Below are positions 7,640 to 12,236 of a DNA stretch of 12,236 nucleotides, one piece after another (the stretch's first letter is position 1; each line of letters opens with the position of its first letter). Source of the stretch: Hyphomicrobiales bacterium (lineage in GTDB: Bacteria > Pseudomonadota > Alphaproteobacteria > Rhizobiales > Beijerinckiaceae); the NCBI GenBank assembly GCA_003164825.1, contig PLUH01000171.1, positions 1,195 through 13,430 of the forward strand, read 5' to 3'. A model generated the notes under the pieces. That model had not been told where the DNA came from. It did not search any database and saw only the letters and a list, made by a program, of their open reading frames with translations. Made by a program: the position numbers and the translations under genes.

Positions 7640-8652
7640 AGCCGCTTCTCAAGCGGATGACCGACGACAAGGCGCCGCTGGCGATGACGATGGGCGATCC
7701 GGCGGGGATCGGCCCGGAGCTGGCGCTCGCCGCGTGGCGCGACCGGACGAGCAGCGCGCCGTTCTTCGTCTTCGCTGCGCCCGGCGTCCTCGCCGCCGCC
7801 GCCAGGCGTGTCGGCTTCGCGACGCCGGTCATCGAGACCGATCCCGCCGGGGCCGCGGCGGCGTTCCTGAAGGGCCTGCCGGTGGTCGCGCTGAAGAGCG
7901 CGGTCGAAGACGCGCCCGGCTGTCCAACCGCGGCCAACGCCGCAGCGACGATCGAATCGATCGCCCGCGCGGTCGAAGCGGTCCATCAGGGCGCGGCGCG
8001 CGCCGTCGTGACCAACCCGATCGCCAAGGCCGTCCTCTATGAAGCGGGGTTCCGATTCCCCGGGCACACCGAATATCTGGGCGAGCTCGCCAAGGCCTGG
8101 GGCGGCCCAGCCTTTCCGGTCATGATGATCTGGTCGGAGGCGCTGAAGGTCGTGCCGGTGACCATTCACATCCCGCTCGCCGAAGCGGCCCAGGCGTTGA
8201 GCGCCGAGCTCATCGTCAAGACCGCGCGGGTGGTCGATCGCGACCTGCGCGCCCGCTTCGGGTTGAAACGGCCGCGTCTGGCCCTCGCCGGCCTCAATCC
8301 GCATGCGGGCGAGGGCGGGGCGATGGGGCGCGAGGAGATCACGATCATAGGCCCGGCGATCGAGGCCATCAGGGCCGAGGGGATCGACGCCATCGGCCCC
8401 TTGCCGGCCGACACGATGTTCCACCCCAAAGCGCGGGCGCGCTACGACGTCGCGCTGACCATGTATCACGACCAAGGCCTCATCCCAGCCAAGACGCTTG
8501 CCTTCGACGAAGCCGTCAACGTCACACTCGGCCTGCCGTTCGTGCGCACCTCGCCCGACCACGGCACCGCGTTCGACATCGCCGGAAAGGGCGTAGCCAA
8601 TCCGGCGAGCCTCATCGCCGCGGTCAGGCTCGCGGACCGATTGACCCGATGA
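7636..8652 (+). CDS. pdxA: 4-hydroxythreonine-4-phosphate dehydrogenase (PdxA)
   Basis: NAD-dependent, metal-requiring cytosolic enzyme of DXP-dependent vitamin B6 synthesis. It oxidises 4-phosphohydroxy-L-threonine, and the product decarboxylates to 3-amino-1-hydroxyacetone 1-phosphate. Recognised motifs are MTMGDPAGIGPE (17-28), TNPIAK (126-131), PGHTEYL (142-148), GLNPHAGEGG (219-228), MYHDQGLIP (276-284) and VRTSPDHGTAFDIAG (303-317). Probable metal ligands are H178, H223 and H278, whose spacing equals that of the E. coli ligands. The start is uncertain. GTG at 7636 overlaps the lptD stop as GTGA, a pattern repeated in this window, and gives 338 aa. ATG at 7657, with a weak AAGCGG in front, gives 331 aa and an N-terminus closer to other PdxA proteins. 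The ATGA at its end couples it to rsmA. Confidence 0.95.
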   Translation: MKPLLKRMTDDKAPLAMTMGDPAGIGPELALAAWRDRTSSAPFFVFAAPGVLAAAARRVGFATPVIETDPAGAAAAFLKGLPVVALKSAVEDAPGCPTAANAAATIESIARAVEAVHQGAARAVVTNPIAKAVLYEAGFRFPGHTEYLGELAKAWGGPAFPVMMIWSEALKVVPVTIHIPLAEAAQALSAELIVKTARVVDRDLRARFGLKRPRLALAGLNPHAGEGGAMGREEITIIGPAIEAIRAEGIDAIGPLPADTMFHPKARARYDVALTMYHDQGLIPAKTLAFDEAVNVTLGLPFVRTSPDHGTAFDIAGKGVANPASLIAAVRLADRLTR

Positions 8653-9533
8653 GCGTCGCCGTGGATGGACTGCCGCCGCTGCGCGAGGTGGCGGCCGCGC
8701 ACGGGCTCCAAGCCCGCAAGGCGCTCGGACAGAACTTCCTGTTCGATCTCAACCTGACCCGCAGAATCGCCCGGGCCGCCGGGCCGCTCGAAGGCGTCGC
8801 CGTGGTTGAGATCGGACCCGGCCCCGGCGGCCTGACGCGCGCGCTCATCTCGGAGGGGGCGAGGAAGGTGATCGCGATCGAGCGCGACGCGCGCGCGCTC
8901 GGCGCGCTGGCCGAAATCAGCGCGCACTGGCCGGGGCGGCTCGAGGTCATCGAGGGCGACGCGCTTAGCGTCGCGCCGGCGACGCTGACCGACAAGGCCG
9001 GCGGCGCGCCTCTGAGGATCGCGGCCAACCTGCCCTATAACATCGCAACCGCTCTGCTCGCCGGCTGGCTCGAGGCGGAGCCGTGGCCGCCGTTCTATGA
9101 CAAGCTCACGCTGATGTTCCAGCGCGAGGTGGCGCGTCGCATCGTCGCGACCCCGGCCGAGCGCGCCGACTACGGCCGCCTCGCGGTGCTCGCGGGGTGG
9201 CGGACGGAGGCGCGGATCCTCTTCGACGTCGCGCCCGCCGCTTTCACGCCGCCGCCGAAGGTCACCTCGAGCCTCATCGAGTTGATCCCGCGCCAACGCC
9301 CGAAGCCGTGCGACGCTGCGACGCTCTCGACGCTGACCCGGGCCGCGTTCGGCCAGCGGCGCAAGATGCTGCGCCAGTCGCTGAAAGCCTTCGCCGCCGC
9401 CCGCGGGCTCGACCTTCCTGCGCTCCTCGCCGCGGCCGGGCTCGAGCCGACGATGCGGGCGGAGGAGGTCGACGTCGCCGGGTTCGTGGCGCTGGCTCAG
9501 GCCGCCGCGGGACCGGCCGCCACATCATACTGA
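8649..9533 (+). CDS. rsmA: 16S rRNA (A1518/A1519) dimethyltransferase RsmA (KsgA)
   Basis: Uses S-adenosylmethionine to dimethylate two adjacent adenines in the 3' terminal helix of 16S rRNA, a late checkpoint in 30S subunit assembly. Length is 294 residues, slightly longer than E. coli KsgA (273). Visible are GQNFL (27-31), the SAM-binding glycine motif EIGPGPGGLT (54-63), an acidic residue E78 at the end of the next strand, catalytic motif IV NLPYNIAT (127-134), FTPPPKV (199-205), and the C-terminal rRNA-binding FGQRRKMLRQSL (234-245). ATG at 8649 overlaps the pdxA TGA as ATGA, with no separate ribosome site, so coupling is likely. It is the last gene of the lpt operon. The pdxA-rsmA pairing is widespread in proteobacteria. 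No clear intrinsic terminator follows within the next 150 nt. Confidence 0.97.
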   Translation: MSVAVDGLPPLREVAAAHGLQARKALGQNFLFDLNLTRRIARAAGPLEGVAVVEIGPGPGGLTRALISEGARKVIAIERDARALGALAEISAHWPGRLEVIEGDALSVAPATLTDKAGGAPLRIAANLPYNIATALLAGWLEAEPWPPFYDKLTLMFQREVARRIVATPAERADYGRLAVLAGWRTEARILFDVAPAAFTPPPKVTSSLIELIPRQRPKPCDAATLSTLTRAAFGQRRKMLRQSLKAFAAARGLDLPALLAAAGLEPTMRAEEVDVAGFVALAQAAAGPAATSY

Positions 9534-9577
9534 CACGTTATGTTCATTATGCCACCGCGATGGAATCCAAGGCCGGC

Positions 9578-9662
9578 GCAACAAAATCCAAGGCGAACCG
9601 CAACAAAAACCAAGCCCGGCGCAACAAAAACCAAATCCGCGGCAACGAAAACCAAATTGAGT
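9578..9662. repeat. Imperfect 21-nt tandem repeat, four units
   Basis: Four head-to-tail copies with core GCAACAAAAACCAA begin at 9578, 9600, 9621 and 9642. The periods are 22, 21 and 21 nt. Units 2 and 3 share an identical 14-nt core. Unit 1 has ATCC in place of AACC, and unit 4 has one A-to-G change (GCAACGAAAACC). A weaker relative, TGGAATCCAAGGC, precedes unit 1 at about 9561. The spacers (about 6 nt) are GC-rich and variable. A 21-nt period equals two helical turns, so the A-tracts would lie on one face of the DNA and could bend it or bind protein. It also equals seven codons. Confidence 0.75.
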
Positions 9663-9695
9663 TTCTTCCGCGAAACCTGAGGCTTCAATAGGTTA

Positions 9696-9711
9696 TGCCG
9701 GATTTCCGGCA
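9696..9711. other. Short hairpin, possible weak rsmA terminator
   Basis: TGCCGG-ATTT-CCGGCA forms a perfect 6-bp stem with a 4-nt loop, 163 nt after rsmA. No T-run follows on either strand, so a role as an intrinsic terminator is doubtful. Confidence 0.3.
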
Positions 9712-9875
9712 GCAGTTCTCCCTCATCTCCTTGCCCGCCGCCGACCTGCGTGGTCCGGGTCAGATCCTGGGAATGAGAAAGCCATATCACGAAATTCTGA
9801 TATTCGCAAGCAAATTCTTGTGGCCGGTCCTCTCCCCAGCGGAACAATCGAGCCGGCTGGAAGTTGCCGAACGGA

Positions 9876-10619
9876 ATGAACGCACAGATCGAAACCACTG
9901 GAATCAAGCGTCTTATCAAGTCAGCCTTCCAAGGCTTCGGATATGACGTCGTCAAACTTCGGCGGAGCAAACTCGCGAAACCAATCGATGAAAACTACGT
10001 GGAGATTCTCGATGACCCTGCTTTCCAGGCTTCGGTCAAGGAGGTCAGCGGGATCACGTTGTTGGACACGGCTCGGCTGGCGAATTTGTGGATGTTATGT
10101 CGGGCGAGCAATCCGTCCGGATCGCTGATTGAGATTGGCTCGTACAAAGGCGGTGGGGCGCTTCATATTTCCAACTCCTGCCCAACCCGTCCGATATTCG
10201 TGTGCGACACATTCGAAGGATTCGGCGATCTGAAAATAGATCCGGGCGCCGATCGCCATTTTAAAAGGGAGCAGTTTACGGACACAAGTTTTGAATCCGT
10301 CCAGGCGCCTTGGGCGGGCAAAGGGAGGGACGTGCGCTGGGTCCGAGGCTATTTCCCGGAAAGCGCCGAAAATATAGAAATTTCAAATATATCTTTCGTA
10401 CACGTTGATACTGACCTCTACGAGTCGACCGCGAAAACTCTGGACTATTTGCGGCCGCGACTCATCGATCGATCGGTGGTTGTTTTCGACGACTATCTTC
10501 GCAGCGTCGACGGGGTTGTTAGGGCGGTGCGTGAGTTCACCGCGGCGCATCCCGACTGGGCGGCCTTTCCGCTCTTTCCCGGTCAAGGCCTGATGATCAA
10601 CCGCGATTGGTTCGCTTAG
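9876..10619 (+). CDS. TylF/MycF-family SAM-dependent O-methyltransferase
   Basis: Predicted cytosolic, metal-dependent methyltransferase of the TylF (macrocin O-methyltransferase) family, which methylates sugar hydroxyls on macrolides or on cell-surface glycans. The protein is 247 residues from ATG at 9876. A TTG four codons upstream (9864) is less likely. Visible motifs are the SAM-binding LIEIGSYKGGG (84-94), CDTFEGFGD (110-118), FVHVDTDLYEST (174-185) and VFDDYLRS (203-210). D178, D205 and D206 fit the metal and catalytic acids of the family. The N-terminus IKRLIKSAFQGFGYDVVKL resembles that of methyltransferases from polysaccharide clusters, so a surface-glycan substrate is more likely than an antibiotic, but this is inference. 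Base use differs from its neighbours: it is AT-richer, with ATA isoleucine codons at 10236-10238, 10374-10376 and 10389-10391. Transfer is likely. No glycosyltransferase lies nearby. It is convergent with the thioesterase gene. Confidence 0.85.
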   Translation: MNAQIETTGIKRLIKSAFQGFGYDVVKLRRSKLAKPIDENYVEILDDPAFQASVKEVSGITLLDTARLANLWMLCRASNPSGSLIEIGSYKGGGALHISNSCPTRPIFVCDTFEGFGDLKIDPGADRHFKREQFTDTSFESVQAPWAGKGRDVRWVRGYFPESAENIEISNISFVHVDTDLYESTAKTLDYLRPRLIDRSVVVFDDYLRSVDGVVRAVREFTAAHPDWAAFPLFPGQGLMINRDWFA

Positions 10620-10652
10620 GCCAAGTTCCTGCCGGGAGACAACAAGGCCGTT

Positions 10653-11051
10653 TCACAGCGTCATCTGGGTCTGCACCGTCAGCGCGACGAGCTTGCCTTC
10701 CTCGGTCGCCACCAGCGTCTGCCAGATCGAGGTTCTCTTGCCGCGATGAACGAGCGAGGTGCGGCCAATGACGGTCGCGCCGGCCGGCGCGGCGGCGACG
10801 AAATTGGTCTTGCTCTCGACTGTGGTCGTTCCCTTCGCCTCCGGCGGAAGAGTGACGAAGGCGGCGGCGGCGCCGAGGGTGTCGGCAAAGCTCATGATCG
10901 CCCCGCCATGGCCGATGTCCCCGAGCGTGCACAGTTCCGGCCGGATCGTCATCCGCGCGGAAAGGGCATCCTCTTCGACCATTATGAACTCGATCCCGAG
11001 CAGTTGGGCGAACGGCAGCGGGTTTGCGTTGATGCGGTCGAGAAGCGACAT
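10653..11051 (-). CDS. PaaI-type hotdog-fold thioesterase
   Basis: Small acyl-CoA thioesterase-like protein of the PaaI/YbgC-related hotdog family, probably a cytosolic tetramer that hydrolyses an acyl- or aryl-CoA. The substrate is unknown. The 132-residue length is normal. The family box GHGGAIMSFADTLGAAAA is at 47-64, with D57 in the position of the catalytic aspartate of PaaI. TVESKTNFVAAAPAG (77-91) is the second conserved strand, and QTLVATEEGKLVALTVQTQ (111-129) forms the last strands. ATG at 11051 has AGGGGGA 4-10 nt upstream on the minus strand. An in-frame start at 11129 would add 26 residues with no family character and is rejected. It stands alone, convergent with the methyltransferase (33-nt gap) and divergent from the next gene (92-nt gap). 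Nothing nearby suggests a phenylacetate pathway, so the symbol paaI is not used. Confidence 0.9.
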   Translation of the reverse strand: MSLLDRINANPLPFAQLLGIEFIMVEEDALSARMTIRPELCTLGDIGHGGAIMSFADTLGAAAAFVTLPPEAKGTTTVESKTNFVAAAPAGATVIGRTSLVHRGKRTSIWQTLVATEEGKLVALTVQTQMTL

Positions 11052-11143
11052 GAATCCCCCTGTGCCGCGCGCTGAGGTCCTGGCGATTGATACCGCTCCG
11101 GCATACCATTGCGGCGACGGCGGCGCCACGAAGGGGCGTGAAG

Positions 11144-11578
11144 ATGAGGAAAATGTCGATCATCACGACGGCGGCGACGGTCGGCCTTGCGTTGGCGCTG
11201 CCGCCCGCCGAACGTGGGGTCGCCGCGGGCGCGGGGCCGTTCGATGGGGCGTGGAGCGTCGAGGTCGACTGTCCGGATGTCGGCGACGTGAGGGGCTACA
11301 ACTGGCGCTTTTCGGCTCAAGTCGTCTCTGGCGTCCTCAGCGGCCACTACCAATCGCCGACCACCCCCGGGACAGGGACCTTAAGCGGACGCATCCGTCC
11401 CGACGGCCAGGCGGTGCTGACAATGGTTGGTAGAACGGGGCCCGAGGAGATGACGCTTTACCACGAACGTCCGGGGTCGCCGATCCGATACACCGCCAAC
11501 GTCCATTTCGACGCTCATAGCGGCTCAGGCATGCGCAACGAACGGCGCGCCTGCCGCTTGACGTTCACCAAGTCGTAA
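11144..11578 (+). CDS. Secreted two-cysteine protein of unknown function
   Basis: Predicted periplasmic protein of 144 residues. Residues 1-28 form a signal peptide (basic start MRKM, hydrophobic ITTAATVGLALAL, likely cleavage near GVAA-GAG). The mature part opens with PFDGAWSVEVDC (32-43) and has alternating strands with Gly turns: VVSGVLSGHY (60-69), LSGRIRPDGQAVLTM (80-94), and a closing RRACRLTFTKS (134-144). This pattern (FDG-W start, G-rich beta repeats, R-x-C-x-L-T-F end) is one I recall among uncharacterised rhizobial proteins. No function is known to me. C43 and C137 are the only cysteines and probably form a disulfide joining the two ends. ATG at 11144 follows AAGGGG (11131-11136). 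A further ATG is at 11153, and an open GTG at 11138 is less well placed. An eight-stranded sheet is inferred from the pattern, not shown. Confidence 0.75.
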   Translation: MRKMSIITTAATVGLALALPPAERGVAAGAGPFDGAWSVEVDCPDVGDVRGYNWRFSAQVVSGVLSGHYQSPTTPGTGTLSGRIRPDGQAVLTMVGRTGPEEMTLYHERPGSPIRYTANVHFDAHSGSGMRNERRACRLTFTKS

Positions 11579-11686
11579 AGAGCGATCGGTGGTGAGGCGG
11601 GAACGATCGACGGGAAGGGCCGTTCGGGCTAAGCTCCATCGCAGCGGACCGCAGGTCGCGATCGGTCGCGCAGGGGAGTGAGAGCC
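11579..11686. other. Intergenic gap with a repeated GCGATCGGT
   Basis: 108 nt between the two exported-protein genes. The 9-mer GCGATCGGT occurs twice (11582-11590 and 11659-11667), and CGATCG also occurs at 11606-11611. No promoter or terminator could be supported. The pair of 9-mers may be chance in GC-rich DNA. Confidence 0.3.
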
Positions 11687-12025
11687 ATGGTTCGGAGTAG
11701 GGTTCTATTGTGCGCAGCCGTCGCGGGACTCGCCGTCGCGCTCGCGGGTTGCGAGCCGACGACAGTTTACCCCTCCGCCGGTTATGTAGCGCCGTTCTAT
11801 GCCGGCGGCTATTACGGCGCGCCGTACTACGGCGGCGGCTATTATGGCGGCGGCTATGGCTATGGCAGCGGCTATTACGGCGGATACCGCACCGGCTTTT
11901 ATGGAGGAGGCGTCTATCGCGGCGGCGTCTATCGCCGCGCCGGCTATTATCGCGGCGGCTATGGCCATGGCGGCTACCGCGGCGGTTATCGCGGCGGTTA
12001 TCACGGCGGCTTCAGGCGGAGCTAG
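11687..12025 (+). CDS. Gly/Tyr/Arg-rich small lipoprotein
   Basis: Predicted lipoprotein of 112 residues with a type II signal peptide: MVRSR, a hydrophobic stretch to residue 19, and lipobox LAGC with C22 as the lipidation site. E23 at +2 gives no inner-membrane retention signal, so outer-membrane placement is likely. After a short PTTVYPSAGY linker, residues from about 40 on are almost only Gly, Tyr and Arg in GGYYG, GGVYR and RGGY units. The C-terminal third is basic and ends RGGYRGGYHGGFRRS. The segment is probably disordered and may bind polyanions or LPS, or self-associate. That is inference from composition. The start is ATG at 11687 after AGGGGAG (11672-11678). A GTG at 11678 overlaps that ribosome site and is less likely. 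No function is known to me. Confidence 0.7.
   Translation: MVRSRVLLCAAVAGLAVALAGCEPTTVYPSAGYVAPFYAGGYYGAPYYGGGYYGGGYGYGSGYYGGYRTGFYGGGVYRGGVYRRAGYYRGGYGHGGYRGGYRGGYHGGFRRS
11804..12010 (+). repeat. Degenerate GGCGGCTAT-type repeats in the lipoprotein gene
   Basis: Short in-frame repeats of 9-15 nt built on GGCGGCTATTA and CGCGGCGGTTAT, at least twelve copies, encode the Gly-Tyr units. Two adjacent copies at about 11982-12001 are nearly identical (CGCGGCGGTTAT). Repeats of this type can expand or contract by slippage while keeping the frame. Confidence 0.6.
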
Positions 12026-12061
12026 GCCGATCGGGAACGCGGTCGACCGGCGGGACGGCGT

Positions 12062-12086
12062 CCTTCGCCAGCTGCGCTGGGGAAGG
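12062..12086. terminator. Hairpin after the lipoprotein gene
   Basis: CCTTC-G-CCAGC-TGC-GCTGG-G-GAAGG folds into ten base pairs with a single G/G mismatch and a 3-nt loop, 37 nt after the lipoprotein stop. No T-run follows, so it may be a transcript-end stabiliser rather than a classical intrinsic terminator. Confidence 0.4.
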
Positions 12087-12112
12087 CGGCGCATAGGGCG
12101 TACGGAAAGGAC

Positions 12113-12132
12113 GCCCGTCCTTCCGGACGGGC
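12113..12132. terminator. Perfect 8-bp GC hairpin
   Basis: GCCCGTCC-TTCC-GGACGGGC forms a perfect 8-bp stem with a tetraloop. The left arm can pair instead with AAGGAC at 12107-12112 (partner GTCCTT, 12117-12122), and the two pairings exclude each other. No U-run follows. It is a second candidate end for the lipoprotein transcript. Confidence 0.4.
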
Positions 12133-12236
12133 TACTGGCGCCGGATGGGGCATGGTCCGCCGACGCCGACGCAAGTTGGATTGCAGAATGGTCAGTGCGA
12201 ACCTGGATCAATCGAGCCCTGCTTTCCGCACCCCAT
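12133..12236. other. Window end, no gene supported
   Basis: 104 nt without a supportable feature. Two plus-strand frames starting at ATG 12145 and ATG 12188 stay open to the window end, but both lack a ribosome site and are too short to judge. Confidence 0.4.

Larger units (their letters stand above)
9534..9875. other. Intergenic region, AT-richer, with a tandem repeat
   Basis: 342 nt between rsmA and the methyltransferase gene. It is less GC-rich than the operon before it. From left to right it holds a short tandem repeat (9578-9662), a small hairpin (9696-9711), and a stretch rich in ATT/AAA words (9770-9825) in which I could not find a convincing promoter. Two short frames on the plus strand (9560-9691 and 9695-9946) and a 157-codon frame on the minus strand cross it. 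None resembles a protein I know, and none has a good ribosome site. Confidence 0.6.

Noticed and set aside
7636..7700. Degraded surA between lptD and pdxA
   Set aside because: There is no space. The lptD C-terminal strand is intact and pdxA motifs begin within about 50 nt.
7534..9296. Long minus-strand frames opposite pdxA and rsmA
   Set aside because: Arg/Gly/Asp-rich translations without motifs; the plus strand carries all expected pdxA and rsmA motifs.
9578..9662. CRISPR array
   Set aside because: The unit is only about 21 nt, with 6-7 nt between cores, so there is no room for spacers. No cas genes are present.
9560..9691. 43-codon basic frame MESKAGATKSK... across the repeat
   Set aside because: No Shine-Dalgarno and no known relative. 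One repeat spacing is 22 nt, which breaks the seven-codon register between units 1 and 2. It is kept only as an alternative explanation of the repeat.
9695..9946. 83-codon plus frame before the methyltransferase
   Set aside because: It resembles no family I know and overlaps the methyltransferase start in another frame.
9497..9970. Minus-strand frame with LVFVA repeats
   Set aside because: The repeats are the translation of the 21-nt DNA repeat, there is no ribosome site, and the frame overlaps the ends of rsmA and the methyltransferase gene.
12145..12236. Start of a gene running off the window end (ATG 12145 or 12188)
   Set aside because: Neither has a ribosome site or a recognisable sequence in the 16-30 residues visible.

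Overview
The window is high-GC bacterial DNA with tightly packed genes. Gene content and order point to an alphaproteobacterium, most likely of the order Hyphomicrobiales (Rhizobiales). The diagnostic block is pepA (leftward) divergent from lptF-lptG-lptD...pdxA-rsmA (rightward), with holC beside pepA. The proteins are Ala/Arg/Gly-rich, and GTG starts and 4-base start/stop overlaps are common. The species cannot be fixed from the sequence alone.

Left part (36-2568, minus strand): pepA (M17 leucyl aminopeptidase), an unrecognised exported protein of 178 aa, and holC (chi subunit of DNA polymerase III). They read in that order, with a 47-nt gap and then a 4-nt GTGA overlap, and so probably form one transcription unit. 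A 264-nt divergent region (2569-2832) separates pepA from the next operon. It holds two face-to-face TTGACG boxes that could be interlocked divergent promoters.

Centre (2833-9533, plus strand): lptF, lptG, lptD, pdxA and rsmA. Each start overlaps the preceding stop by 1 to 4 nt. LptF and LptG are the membrane subunits of the LPS export ABC transporter, and LptD is the outer-membrane LPS translocon. PdxA makes the pyridoxal phosphate precursor, and RsmA dimethylates 16S rRNA. In most relatives a SurA-type chaperone/prolyl isomerase gene lies between lptD and pdxA. Here lptD runs directly into pdxA, so surA is absent from its usual place.

Right part (9534-12236): an accessory-looking stretch. 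A 342-nt non-coding gap carries a roughly 21-nt imperfect tandem repeat. It is followed by a TylF/MycF-type sugar O-methyltransferase gene that is visibly more AT-rich, with ATA codons that are rare elsewhere in the window. A convergent PaaI-type hotdog thioesterase follows. After it come two small exported proteins on the plus strand: a two-cysteine periplasmic protein of a type common in rhizobia, and a Gly/Tyr/Arg-rich lipoprotein. The last about 210 nt contain strong GC hairpins and no gene that can be supported.

No clearly new multi-gene system is evident. The observations most worth a second look are the missing surA, the tandem repeat next to the AT-rich methyltransferase, the exported protein coupled to holC, and the low-complexity lipoprotein.
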